64,000 nt of DNA, from the NCBI RefSeq assembly GCF_024296665.1, contig NZ_CP100762.1, forward strand, positions 868,001 to 932,000, given 5' to 3'. The translations under genes were made by a program, and so were the position numbers. Numbering within the stretch: position 1 is the stretch's first letter; every line of letters starts with the position of its first letter. This DNA is from Salinilacihabitans rarus (lineage in GTDB: Archaea; Halobacteriota; Halobacteria; Halobacteriales; Natrialbaceae). Shown here in pieces: positions 26,616 through 37,405 of the stretch. The notes beneath the pieces are model-generated. The model worked only from the letters and a program-made list of their open reading frames with translations, did no database searches and was not told where the DNA came from.

Positions 26616-28022
26616 TCAGCCGCCGACGTACGGCGGGGCCGCCGTCGGCAGCGAGAGCAGCCAGAGGCTCGCGGCGGTGTAGCAGACCATGACGGCGACG
26701 AACGGGTACTGGCTGCGGATCGCCTGCAGGCGGCCGGGGAAGCGGTCGAGGGCGACCGCGTGGGCGACCCAGACCGCGAGCAGGTGGCCCGCGAGGACGA
26801 ACGCGGTCTCGAGGCCGCCCACCCACCCGGGAGCCGCGAGCACCGTCGGGTTTACCGGCGGGGAGAGGGGGTTCGCGAGCGCGGCGAGCGTCGCGGGCGC
26901 CAGCGAGACGGCGAAGGCGACGTAGTGGGCGAGGTGGTAGCCCGCGGCGACGGCGAGCAGCGGCGGGGCGAACAGCCGCGCCAGCGCGGGCGCGGCGAGG
27001 AACGTCGGCGCCGTCCGCCGCGAGAGAACGGCCGCGAGCCGATAGAGGCCGAGGAACAGCGCGAAGCCGGCGAGGAAGACGAGGAGGTAGCCGGCCCGCG
27101 GCGGGACGCCGGCGGCGACCAGCCCCTCGATCGTCCGCGCGCCCGGGGGCGTGACGACGAAGCCGTTGAACGTCAGCTCCCAGACGACGAGGACGACGAA
27201 CGCGACCTCGCTCGCGTCGGCGACGACGCCCCCCTCGCGCAGCCGCGACCCGGGTAGTGACAGCCGCAGGCCGTCCCCGTCGCGCCGGAGCGGCGCGACG
27301 GCGCCGTACAGTCGAAAGAGGACCGCGAGCGGGTCGCCCCGGCGGAACCAGATCCGGGGCGAGAACGCGAACGCGCAGGCGACGGTGACGGCCGCGTACC
27401 CGAGGGTCGCGGTCGCGAGCGCGCGCGGGTCGGTCGTCACCGGGGCGAGCAGTTCGAGCAGGAGCAGGGCCGCGAGGCCGACGACCGCGGGCCAGGATCG
27501 CAGGCGCTCGGGGTACGCGACGACCCCGTCGGCGCCGGCGGCCCGCGAGAGCGCGCCGGCGAGGGTCCGGAACGGGTCGACCGCCGGCCACGGGTTCGCG
27601 ACGAGGAAGGCGACCATCGGCAGGACCGACCGCAGGCCGACGAACGCGAGCAGGACCGCGAGGTTCGCCGTCGGCGTCCGCGGCCCGTCGAGGCCGACGA
27701 GGACGACGGCCGCGAGGCCGGCGACGCCGAGGCCGCCGGCGAAGCGCCGGACCGGTCCGCGGGGGAGCCACGTCGCGACCGGCCGGGACCGGCCGTGGAG
27801 GGCGTCGACGAACGCGCGGTCGGTGACGAGCGCGGCGAGCAGTCCCGAGGCGCCGACGGCCGCCGCGCCGGTGAGCACCGAGAGCCACGTCGGCACGGTC
27901 AGCGTGCGTCCTTCGCCGAGGCCGGCGGCGACGTTCGAGGCGTCCGCCGGGCGGGTCGCCGCGTACAGCGCCGCCGCGGCGAGGGCGACCGCCAGCGCGG
28001 CGCGCGTCGAGTGCCGTCCCAT
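26616..28022 (-). CDS. Polytopic membrane protein, unknown function
   Basis: A 468-residue protein with about ten or more membrane helices spread over its length and short loops. I see no enzyme or transporter signature. His occurs in 'GYHLAHYVAFAVSLAP' and 'AGHLLAVWVAHAV' within helices and could bind a metal or heme. I start at MGRHSTRAALAVALAAAALY. Frames to 28166 add only basic, non-coding-like sequence. The P19-like lipoprotein gene follows 76 bases downstream on the same strand. Divergent are SCO, TlpA and CcdA, so a role in metal or cytochrome maturation is plausible. Confidence 0.78.
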   Translation of the reverse strand: MGRHSTRAALAVALAAAALYAATRPADASNVAAGLGEGRTLTVPTWLSVLTGAAAVGASGLLAALVTDRAFVDALHGRSRPVATWLPRGPVRRFAGGLGVAGLAAVVLVGLDGPRTPTANLAVLLAFVGLRSVLPMVAFLVANPWPAVDPFRTLAGALSRAAGADGVVAYPERLRSWPAVVGLAALLLLELLAPVTTDPRALATATLGYAAVTVACAFAFSPRIWFRRGDPLAVLFRLYGAVAPLRRDGDGLRLSLPGSRLREGGVVADASEVAFVVLVVWELTFNGFVVTPPGARTIEGLVAAGVPPRAGYLLVFLAGFALFLGLYRLAAVLSRRTAPTFLAAPALARLFAPPLLAVAAGYHLAHYVAFAVSLAPATLAALANPLSPPVNPTVLAAPGWVGGLETAFVLAGHLLAVWVAHAVALDRFPGRLQAIRSQYPFVAVMVCYTAASLWLLSLPTAAPPYVGG

Positions 28023-28150
28023 CGTGGGCGACGTCCACGCCCGGCGGGATGTAGCTGTCCGGGGGTCGCGCCCCGCGAGACCGGGCCCGGGCGGACGGAT
28101 CGGGCGGCGAACCAACGGACATTTCATCGTTCGCTCCGTTCGATTCGAAC

Positions 28151-28882
28151 ATGGACAGGCGCACATACCTGCGCTCGCTCGGCGTCGCGGGTGTCGCCGC
28201 CGGAGCGGGCTGTCTCGGCTCGGTCCCCGGACTCGGCGACGACGAGACGGTCCTCGACCCCCCGGAACAGTCGCTCGCGGGGGCGTCCCACCCCTCCCAC
28301 GGCGACGAGATACCGGCGGTCGAACTGCCGGACCCGCTGACCGGCGAGACGGTCTCGACGGCCGACTTCGAGGGCGAGCGGGCGTACCTGCTGACGTTCT
28401 TCTACACCTCGTGTCCGGACGGGGCGTGTCCGGCGCTTCTGTTCCACCTGCGGGCCGCGCAGGCGGACGCGACCGAGCGCGGGTACGCGGACGACATCGC
28501 GTTGCTCGCGCTGACGTTCGACCCCGACCGCGACACCCCGGAGGAACTCCGGACGTACGCGGACCAGCAGGGCGTCGACCGCGAGCCCGGCAACTGGCAC
28601 TTCCTCCGGCCGGAGGACAACGAGGCGGCCAGAGAGATCGTCGACGGCGAACTCGGCGTGCCGATCGAGCGGACCGACGACCCGGACGCCCTCACGGACG
28701 ACGAGGGTGGCGACCACGGGGACGGCGGCGACCACGACCACGGCGACTACATGTTCGTCCACCCGAACCTGATCCTGCTCGTCAACGAGGACGGGGTCGT
28801 CGAGCGCGCGTACCCGAACGCGTGGACCCGACTCGACACCGACGACCTGCTCGCGGACGTGCGGACGGTGGTGGGTGACTGA
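28151..28882 (+). CDS. SCO1/SenC family protein
   Basis: A 243-residue exported thioredoxin-fold protein with a Tat-like start (MDRRTYLRSLGVAG) and lipobox-like GAGC. The SCO Cys pair is present in 'TSCPDGACPALL' but the spacing is CxxxxC, one residue longer than the usual CxxxC of SCO proteins. The distal His is in 'YMFVHPNLILL'. A His/Asp-rich insert ('GGDHGDGGDHDHGDY') precedes it and could hold metal. SCO proteins deliver copper to the CuA site of cytochrome oxidase. A TlpA-like gene starts 3 bases after its stop, so this is an operon. Confidence 0.88.
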   Translation: MDRRTYLRSLGVAGVAAGAGCLGSVPGLGDDETVLDPPEQSLAGASHPSHGDEIPAVELPDPLTGETVSTADFEGERAYLLTFFYTSCPDGACPALLFHLRAAQADATERGYADDIALLALTFDPDRDTPEELRTYADQQGVDREPGNWHFLRPEDNEAAREIVDGELGVPIERTDDPDALTDDEGGDHGDGGDHDHGDYMFVHPNLILLVNEDGVVERAYPNAWTRLDTDDLLADVRTVVGD

Positions 28883-28885
28883 CCG

Positions 28886-29467
28886 ATGCGCCGCAGGGAA
28901 CTCGTCGCCGGCCTCGCGGGCGCCGGGGTACTCGCCGCGGGCGGCTTCGTCGCCGCCCGCGGGGTGCCCTCCCCCGAGTCGCTCGGGGACGAGGGAGGGG
29001 ACGAAGGCGACGCCGAGTCCGACGACGCGGACGAGCCCCTCGACCCGCTTGAGATCGAGACGATCGACGCCCGGGGAAGCGAGGCCGGCTCCGTGGTCGT
29101 GCCCGCGCCCGACCGGCCGACGTTCGTCGACTTCTTCGGGACGTGGTGTCCGCCCTGCATCGAGCAGATGCCGGCGCTGGCGGAGGCCCACGAGCGGGTC
29201 GGCGACGAGGTGCTGTTCCTCTCGGTGACGACCGAGTCGGTCGGCCGCTCGATCACGCGCGAGGAACTGGCGGCCTGGTGGGCCGAACACGACGGGAACT
29301 GGACCGTCGGCCTCGACCCGAACGTCGACCTGGCGATGCAGTGCGAACTCGCGGGCTACCCGTGGGCCGCCGCGATCGACGCGGACGGGCGGCTGCGGTG
29401 GGCCGACGGCGGGATCAAGACGGCCGACGAACTCGTCGCCGGGATCGAACGGGCGACGGAGAGATGA
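28886..29467 (+). CDS. TlpA-like thioredoxin
   Basis: A 193-residue membrane-anchored or exported thioredoxin. The N-terminal helix (MRRRELVAGLAGAGVLAAGG) is followed by an acidic linker and the thioredoxin fold with the redox motif FGTWCPPCIEQMP and the cis-Pro region 'LAGYPWAAAID'. It would keep Cys residues of apocytochrome c or CuA apoprotein reduced outside the membrane. Its stop overlaps the ccdA start (ATGA), so electron supply by CcdA is the obvious partner. Confidence 0.9.
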   Translation: MRRRELVAGLAGAGVLAAGGFVAARGVPSPESLGDEGGDEGDAESDDADEPLDPLEIETIDARGSEAGSVVVPAPDRPTFVDFFGTWCPPCIEQMPALAEAHERVGDEVLFLSVTTESVGRSITREELAAWWAEHDGNWTVGLDPNVDLAMQCELAGYPWAAAIDADGRLRWADGGIKTADELVAGIERATER

Positions 29468-30138
29468 CCGACGCGACACTCCTCCCGACGGTCGCCTTCG
29501 CGGTCGGCGCGGGCGTGGCGACGTTCTTCTCCCCGTGTGCCTACCCGCTGTTGCCCGGCTACGTCGGCTTCTACGCGAGTCGGTCCGACGGGGAGCGCGT
29601 CACGCTCGGGGGCTCGCTCGCGCGCGGGCTGATCGCCGGCGCGGGCGTCCTCGCGACGTTCGCCGTCCTCGTCGGGGCGTCGTTCTGGATCGGCCACGCG
29701 ACGCTCTCGAACGTCGCGCTCTTCGAACCGATCGTCGGGGCGATCCTCGTCGTCTTCGGCCTGCTCGTGGTCCTCGACCGGGCGCCCTCGCTGTCGATGA
29801 CGCTGCCGAAGCGCCGGTCGAGCGTCCTCGGGTTCGGGGTCTTCGGCGCGGGCTACGCGCTCGCGGCCGCCGGCTGCGTCGCCCCGCTGTTCGTCGGCGT
29901 GATCGGCCGCGCGCTGTCGATGCCGCCGGGCGACGGCATCCTCGTCCTCGGGACGTACGTCGGCAGCATCGTGTTGCTGATGGTCTCGCTGACGGTCGTC
30001 ACGGGGATGGGGCTGCTGGCGAACGCGGGTCGACTCGCCGCCTACGGTGGGCTCTTCAAGCGGGTCGCCGGCGCCCTGATGATCGTCGCGGGGCTCGGAC
30101 AGCTCTACCTCTCGATCGTCGTCCTGAACGTGCTCTGA
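29464..30138 (+). CDS. ccdA: Cytochrome c biogenesis protein CcdA
   Basis: A 224-residue membrane protein with six helices that moves reducing power across the membrane. The two redox Cys are in FFSPCAYPLLPGY and in 'ALAAAGCVAPLF', the expected pseudo-symmetric positions. The start ATG is inside the TlpA stop (ATGA). It completes an SCO-TlpA-CcdA operon for thiol and copper handling in cytochrome assembly. Confidence 0.93.
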   Translation: MTDATLLPTVAFAVGAGVATFFSPCAYPLLPGYVGFYASRSDGERVTLGGSLARGLIAGAGVLATFAVLVGASFWIGHATLSNVALFEPIVGAILVVFGLLVVLDRAPSLSMTLPKRRSSVLGFGVFGAGYALAAAGCVAPLFVGVIGRALSMPPGDGILVLGTYVGSIVLLMVSLTVVTGMGLLANAGRLAAYGGLFKRVAGALMIVAGLGQLYLSIVVLNVL

Positions 30139-30249
30139 TCGCCGGCGACAATCGGTCACTAACGCGGGATACGGTAGCGATAGTTAATCCCCGCGGCGAC
30201 GGACTCTCCCCACCGTGAGCGCTCGTCCTCGTCCGGGGGTGGGTCGCCG

Positions 30250-33200
30250 GTGAGCGACCGCCCCGCGCTCGAAGCCGGCGACGTCGTCCGGGTGCTCGTC
30301 GTCGGCGACACGGAGCGGGCGGCGGCGGCGACGGGCGCGCTGGAGTCGCGGCTGGCCGACCGGGCGGTGCTGCGCGCGCGGACGGTCCCCGAGGCGCTCG
30401 CCGTCCTCGACGAGCGCGAGGTCCGCTGTATCCTCTTCGAGTTCGACCCCGACGACTCGGGAGCGGCCCTCCTCGAACGGCTCCGGGAGGCGGCGCCGTC
30501 GGTCCCGGCGGTCGCGCTCGCCGACGACGAGGACGCCGCGGCGGCCGTCGCCGCCGGCGCCGACGACGTGCTCGCCCCCGACGCCCCGCCGGCGGTCGTC
30601 GTCGCCCGCGTCGGGACCGTCGCCGAGCGGCGCCGCCTCGAAGCCGAGCGCGAGTCGGCGTCGCCGGTCGCCGCCCGCGCGGTCCTCGAAGCCGCCGCGG
30701 CGCCGGTGTTCGTCCTCGACCGGGACGGCGACGTCCGGTACGCGAGCCCCGCCGTGGCGGACGCGCTCGGCCACACGCCCGGCGAGGTGGAGCGGCGCCC
30801 GTTCGCCCGCCTCGTCCACCGCGACGACCGGGCCGACGCGACCGGCGCGTTCGAGTCGGTCGTCGCCGGCGGGACCGACGCCCGGGCGACCGAACGGCTC
30901 CGGCTCTCCCGGGCCGACGGGGCGTGGCGCGTCGCCGAGGCGACGTACGCGAACCGCCTCGCCGACCCGGCCGTCGAGGGCGTGGTCGTCACGGTCTCGA
31001 CCCCGGCGGCCGGCGCGGCCGGGACGCCGGCCGCGCTCGACCGCCTCGACGCCGCGTTCCTCGCGCTCGGACCCGACTGGGGGCTCCGCGAGGTCAACGC
31101 GGCCGCCGCGGACCTGCTCGACGCCCCCGCCGACGACCTCGTCGGGACCGTCCTCTGGGACCGCCTCCCCGGGTCGGTCCGCGGGAGGTTCCACGAACGG
31201 CTCCGCGAGGCCCGCGAGACCGCCTCGACGGTCGCGTTCGAGGTCGACTACCCCGGGCGCGACGAGCGCCTCGCCGTCGAGGCCCACCCCGGCGAGGACG
31301 GCGTCTCGGTCCTCGTCCGCGAGGCCCCGGCGGCCGACGCGGCCGCCCGCGAGGCCCGCGAGCGCGCCGCCGACCTCGAAGCCGTCGTCGACGCGCTCGA
31401 CGCCGGGGTGTTCGTCATCGAGAGGGAGACCGTCGCGTTCGCCAACGAGCGCCTGTTCGCGTGGTGTGGCGCCGACGCGCTCGTCGGCCGCGAGGCGACG
31501 GCGCTGTTCGACGAGGAGGCCGTCGCGGAGATCCGAGAGCGCGCCCGCTCGCGCGTGGTCCGGCTAACCGACCCCGTCGAGGCGACCCTCGCGGCCGAGG
31601 ACGGGCCGCGACGGGTGTCGGTCGCGGTGACGCCGCTGCCGGGCGAGGAGCGGGCGGTCTGTGTCGTCCGCGACGCCGCGGCCCGGCCGGCGGCCGAGTC
31701 GGCGGCCGTCCTCGAACGGCTGGCCCGGCGCCTGCGGGCGGCCGAGACGGGGTCGGAGGTCGGGCAGGCGGCGACCGACGCCGTCCGCGACGGACTGGCG
31801 GCCGACGTCGCCGGCTGTTACGCCGCCCGCGAGTCGGAACTCCGGCCGGTCGCGGTCGCCTCGCGCGAGGGCGACCCCGTCGACCTGCCGACGGTCGGCC
31901 GCGGGAGGACGCCGCTCGACCGGACGCTCGAACGCGGCGAGGCGACGGTCCACGACGGCCCGTCGCTCGACGCGTTCGCCTCGCTGGTCGGCGAGCGGCC
32001 GGCGCGGGCGCTGACGGTCCCCGTCGGCGACGACCTCGTCCTGTTCGCCGCCGCGGGCGCCGCGCCGTCGGGGACGGCCGACCTCGCGTTCCTCTCGGCG
32101 GTCGCGGCGGTCGCCGAGGGGGCACTCGCCCGGATCGGGAGCGAGTCGCGTCTGGAGAGCCGCGACCTCGAACTCGCCCGGACGGCGGCGCGTCTCGACC
32201 GGCTTCGGACGCTCGGGGAGCGGATCCGGGAGATCCACCGGTTGCTCGTCGACGCCGACTCCCGGGCGGACGTCGAGCGGGGCGTCTGCGACGCGTTAGC
32301 GGCGCTCGAGTGGGTCGACCTCGCGTGGATCGGCGAGGTCGGCGCCGACGGGGTGTCCGTCCGCGCGGCGAGCGGCGACGAGGGCTACCTCGAATCGGTC
32401 GCCGTCGCCGTCGACCCCGAGGGGGAGCCGGCGGGGCGGGCGGCGGCGACGGGGGCGCCGACGGTCGTCGACGCCGTCGCGAGGGCGGAGCGCGGCCGCG
32501 GGTGGCGCCGGGTGGCGCTGGACCGGGGCCTCGAATCGGTCCTCGCCGTGCCGCTCGCGGCCGACGGCGCCGCCTACGGCGTCCTCGCGCTGTACGCGAA
32601 TCGGCCGCTCGCGTTCGACGCGGACGCCGTCGACGCGATCGAGTCGCTCGGGCGGACGGTCGCCCACGGCATCACCGCCATCGGGCGCAAGCGGGCGCTC
32701 GTCGCCGAGACGGTGACCGAACTCGAGTTCGTCGGGACCGACATCGACGACCCGCTCCCGGCGATCGCCCGGGCGGCCGGGCGCCGCCTCGAATTGCGGA
32801 CGGTGGTTCCCCGCGCCGACGGGGGGTGGTCGATCTTCGCCGCGGTCGACGGCGACCCCGACCCGGTCCGCGAGGCGGCCGCCGACCTCGACGGGATCGA
32901 CGCGGTCGACGTCGTCGCCGAGCGCGAGGACGGGAGCACGCTGGAGGTCGTCGCGTCGGGACCGACGCTCGTCGAGACGCTGGCCGACCGCGGCGCGGCC
33001 CTGCGCTCGATCGCGGCCGACGCCGACGGGACGCGGTTCGTCGTCGAGGTGCCCCCGGAGGCCGACGTCCGCTCGCTCGTCGACCTGCTCGACCGCGAGT
33101 ACCCGGGGACGGACCTGCTGGCCCGCCGGGAGCGCGAGCGGCCGGCGCGGACCGCCCGATCGTTCGACGCCCACCTGCGCGAGCGCCTCACCGACCGGCA

Positions 33201-33378
33201 GTTGCGCGCGCTCGAAGCGGCGTACTACGGCGGCTTCTTCGAGTGGCCCCGCGAGCGCACTGGCGAGGAGGTCGCCGCCTCCCTCGGCGTCTCCCAGCCG
33301 ACGTTCAACCGGCACCTCCGTACGGCCGAGCGAAAACTGTACGCGCTGCTGTTCGAGGGCGACGACCCCGGCCGGTAG
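30250..33378 (+). CDS. Multi-domain PAS/GAF regulator with Bat-type helix-turn-helix
   Basis: A 1042-residue protein. Residues 1-125 look like a response-regulator receiver, but the phosphoacceptor position in 'CILFEFDPDDSG' is Glu (E64) and the usual Thr and Lys are missing. Three PAS-like segments follow (about 145-260, 260-365, 375-480), then two GAF-like regions (about 500-640 and 650-820), a bacterio-opsin-activator domain, and a C-terminal HTH_10 ('LTDRQLRALEAAYYGGFFEWP'...'SQPTFNRHLRTAERKL'). It is probably a transcription regulator that senses light, redox or small ligands. Start is GTG. A second Bat-type regulator follows. Confidence 0.88.
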   Translation: MSDRPALEAGDVVRVLVVGDTERAAAATGALESRLADRAVLRARTVPEALAVLDEREVRCILFEFDPDDSGAALLERLREAAPSVPAVALADDEDAAAAVAAGADDVLAPDAPPAVVVARVGTVAERRRLEAERESASPVAARAVLEAAAAPVFVLDRDGDVRYASPAVADALGHTPGEVERRPFARLVHRDDRADATGAFESVVAGGTDARATERLRLSRADGAWRVAEATYANRLADPAVEGVVVTVSTPAAGAAGTPAALDRLDAAFLALGPDWGLREVNAAAADLLDAPADDLVGTVLWDRLPGSVRGRFHERLREARETASTVAFEVDYPGRDERLAVEAHPGEDGVSVLVREAPAADAAAREARERAADLEAVVDALDAGVFVIERETVAFANERLFAWCGADALVGREATALFDEEAVAEIRERARSRVVRLTDPVEATLAAEDGPRRVSVAVTPLPGEERAVCVVRDAAARPAAESAAVLERLARRLRAAETGSEVGQAATDAVRDGLAADVAGCYAARESELRPVAVASREGDPVDLPTVGRGRTPLDRTLERGEATVHDGPSLDAFASLVGERPARALTVPVGDDLVLFAAAGAAPSGTADLAFLSAVAAVAEGALARIGSESRLESRDLELARTAARLDRLRTLGERIREIHRLLVDADSRADVERGVCDALAALEWVDLAWIGEVGADGVSVRAASGDEGYLESVAVAVDPEGEPAGRAAATGAPTVVDAVARAERGRGWRRVALDRGLESVLAVPLAADGAAYGVLALYANRPLAFDADAVDAIESLGRTVAHGITAIGRKRALVAETVTELEFVGTDIDDPLPAIARAAGRRLELRTVVPRADGGWSIFAAVDGDPDPVREAAADLDGIDAVDVVAEREDGSTLEVVASGPTLVETLADRGAALRSIAADADGTRFVVEVPPEADVRSLVDLLDREYPGTDLLARRERERPARTARSFDAHLRERLTDRQLRALEAAYYGGFFEWPRERTGEEVAASLGVSQPTFNRHLRTAERKLYALLFEGDDPGR

Positions 33379-33550
33379 TAAGATCGTATTGGGGCCCTCT
33401 CGCGGCGGAAAGTGTCCGTTTATCGGTCACCCGCGATCCGGGATCGGCCGGCGGGTGAATAGGTATAGCCCCCGCGACCGGCGCGGTTTACACACGTAGC
33501 GTCCACGGTCATGCCTCCGCGGTTGCATTCCACAACACATGCTTGAGCGA

Positions 33551-33571
33551 GCGATAAGGATCGCTTATCGC
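33551..33571. repeat. Perfect inverted repeat upstream of the second Bat regulator
   Basis: GCGATAAG and CTTATCGC are exact reverse complements separated by five bases (GATCG). The site is 90 bases before the GTG of the 33661 gene and has the size of an operator for a dimeric helix-turn-helix protein. It could also fold as a small RNA hairpin. No T-run follows, so a terminator is less likely. Confidence 0.5.
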
Positions 33572-33660
33572 GGCGAACGCGCCGCCCTCTCCCGCCGCGG
33601 TCGCCGCGTCGTCCGCCCGCGAAGTCGTAGCCGTCCTCCAGTCGCCCGGAGGGGCCACGC

Positions 33661-34359
33661 GTGAGCACCGACGCCGCCGACTCGCGGTCGGCCGGCGTGC
33701 AGTCGCGGGCCGACGGCGGGATCATCGCCGAAGTCCGCCTCGACCACCCCGACCTCGTCCTCCGGCCGACCCTCGAACGGCTCCCGACGGCGGTCGTCGA
33801 ACCCGAGTACTGGACCACACTCGACGACGGGCGCACGCTCGCGTTTTTCACGGTCTCCGAGACGTCCTACGACGAGTTCGAGGCGGCACTCGACGTCGAC
33901 CCGACGGTCGCGGACCCCGCCCTCGTCGACCGCTACCCCGACCGACGGATCTACCGCGTCGAACTCGTCGGCGGGACGGTCGGCGTCGTCGCCGCGACGG
34001 CCGAGTGCGGCGGCCGAATCCTCGACCTCGTCGGGAACCGCGACGGCTGGACGGTCCAGCTTCGCCTCCCCGACAGGGAGTCGCTGGTCGCGCTCAACGA
34101 GTTCTGTCGCGAGCGCGGCGTCACGTTTCGGGTGAACCACCTCCGGCTGTCGGACGACGGCGAGGACGGCGTCGTCGGCCTCACGCCCAAACAGCAGCGG
34201 CTGCTGACCGTCGCCTACGAGGAGGGCTACTTCGACGTGCCCCGGGGCATCTCCCAGGACGAACTGGCGGACCGACTCGACGTCTCGAAGTCGGCCATCT
34301 CCCAGCGGCTCCGCCGGGCCATCGCGCAGTTGTGCGCGTCGTCGATCGGGAAGCCGTAG
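33661..34359 (+). CDS. Bat-type helix-turn-helix regulator
   Basis: A 232-residue regulator with an N-terminal bacterio-opsin-activator-like sensing domain ('IIAEVRLDHPDLVLRPTLER') and a C-terminal HTH_10 ('LTPKQQRLLTVAYEEGYFDVP' then 'SKSAISQRLRRAIAQL'). The start is GTG at 33661. It shares only the last two domains with the 1042-residue regulator just upstream. The inverted repeat at 33551-33571 may be its own operator. Targets are unknown. Confidence 0.88.
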   Translation: MSTDAADSRSAGVQSRADGGIIAEVRLDHPDLVLRPTLERLPTAVVEPEYWTTLDDGRTLAFFTVSETSYDEFEAALDVDPTVADPALVDRYPDRRIYRVELVGGTVGVVAATAECGGRILDLVGNRDGWTVQLRLPDRESLVALNEFCRERGVTFRVNHLRLSDDGEDGVVGLTPKQQRLLTVAYEEGYFDVPRGISQDELADRLDVSKSAISQRLRRAIAQLCASSIGKP

Positions 34360-34927
34360 GCGGGTGCTCGCTGACGGCGCGAGGCATCGCCGCGAACGGT
34401 CGTGAACGTTCGCGCTCGTGGTTCCTCGTCGGGGTTTCGAGCGGCCGACGGTAAGCCGTTCACAACGATTCGTACGCCGAGTATTCCGCCCGTCAGGCCG
34501 GTCGTACGGCCGTTCGGCGGGCGATACGGCGGCCGTTCGGTTGACATACCTCTCCTCGCGGCCGCCGCGCGGTTGACACTCGTCGACATATCCATCGACG
34601 GTGGACGTTCGGTCACCTGCGACCGATCGAGCGGTCCGGTCGTGGACTATTCTCTCGGTTCGGAAGACGATCGACGGCCGGCCGTTACCCTCGCGCTACG
34701 GGGATCGTAGCCTATCTATAGTAATGGGTCGGGCAGGACTGAGTTGGTATCATGTCCGTGCACCGTTCGCCGTCTCGAACAGTCGCCACGGACGTCCGAC
34801 CGATCATGACACGACGAACGTCCGGCGCCGTCGACGCGCCGACCGCGCACGCCGGCGCCGTCCACGGGCGGCGTCCGGCCGGCAGGACGGCGACGCCGGA
34901 GACGGTGCGACGCGAGGTGACTCCCTG
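34360..34927 (+). other. Intergenic region and leader of glmS
   Basis: 568 bases with no well-supported gene. A TATA-like CTATAGTAA at about 34715-34723 would start a transcript near 34743, leaving a leader of about 185 bases. That leader contains a 58-codon ATG frame (34752-34928) whose TGA overlaps the glmS ATG (TGATG) and which carries the glmS Shine-Dalgarno GAGGTGA. The encoded peptide is Arg-rich, unlike halophile proteins, so it may be a leader peptide or chance. No fold resembling the bacterial glmS ribozyme was recognised. Confidence 0.4.
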
Positions 34928-36742
<1,815 letters not shown>

Positions 36743-36870
36743 CCGCGCGGCCCGTTTCTACGGCTCCGTTGAAATTCTCGGCAGATGATATATGTCAGTC
36801 GTGCTAAATACATAGCGCGTATCGGTCGCGCTCTCGAATACGTATTGACAGAGTAGACGGTGAAGTGGAG

Positions 36871-37059
36871 TTACGGCAGGTCAGTATCGCAGTACGTACA
36901 CACCGACGCACCCGGTTCGTTCGGGGTTCCACACTCAGGACAGTTCTTCCGATTCGTTCCGCTGGTGGCGCTACCCGCGGAGCCCGGGGCAAACGTCAAC
37001 ACGCTCCCAAGAAGGTGGAATCCACCCCCGAAAAGAACGTATCCGAAGGGGCCAATCAT
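36871..37059 (-). CDS. Zinc-ribbon membrane protein, probably frameshifted at its 5' end
   Basis: The intact frame encodes 62 residues: a hydrophobic N-terminal segment ('MIGPFGYVLFGGGFHLLG') and a C-terminal zinc ribbon (NCPECGTPNEPGASVCTYC). Just upstream, another frame starting at the ATG 37124-37126 encodes 'MEQFGPALVTAGVA', and this frame encodes 'LLFVPLAE' directly before MIGPFG. Removing one base from the GGGG run at 37083-37086 joins them into an 84-residue protein with two membrane helices and a zinc ribbon. So this is either a frameshifted gene or a sequencing error. Function unknown. Confidence 0.6.
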   Translation of the reverse strand: MIGPFGYVLFGGGFHLLGSVLTFAPGSAGSATSGTNRKNCPECGTPNEPGASVCTYCDTDLP

Positions 37060-37370
37060 CTCGGCGAGTGGGACGAATAAGAGGGGCCACTCCAGCGGTG
37101 ACCAGTGCTGGGCCGAACTGCTCCATACGCAAATTCGTCCAGAATCCGGGAAATGATTTTCCTCGGATAGAACACACTCAAGTGAACTCTGTTGGTAAAT
37201 ACAGCCTCTGGGCCTCGTTCAGACTGCGCTGTGTCCGCGTCTCGTCGTCGCCATCACCAACTACGAACGAGGAGACGATCCGGGCAGCACCGTGACCACG
37301 GTGTGGGAGACCTTCTATGACATCCTCGTATGAGTCAGTGTGCTCCTGATTTACTTCCCGTGAGTCCCGG

Positions 37371-37390
37371 AATTTTAAAGTATATATAAT
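37371..37390 (+). promoter_or_regulatory. TATA region of the GIDE-domain gene
   Basis: The AT-rich block AATTTTAAAG followed directly by TATATATAAT lies 16-35 bases before the ATG at 37406. The TTTTAAAG part is centred about 28 bases upstream, so transcription would begin at or next to the ATG, consistent with a leaderless message. Confidence 0.6.
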
Positions 37391-37405
37391 CGGTCATCTC
37401 TACCA

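Noticed and set aside
34402-34710. 102-codon frame between the Bat regulator and glmS
   Set aside because: Basic, low-complexity product with no acidic bias, no promoter in position and no recognisable domain.
34743-34927. glmS ribozyme-like RNA in the glmS leader
   Set aside because: I could not recognise the conserved core or pseudoknot of the bacterial ribozyme. Only length and position are suggestive.
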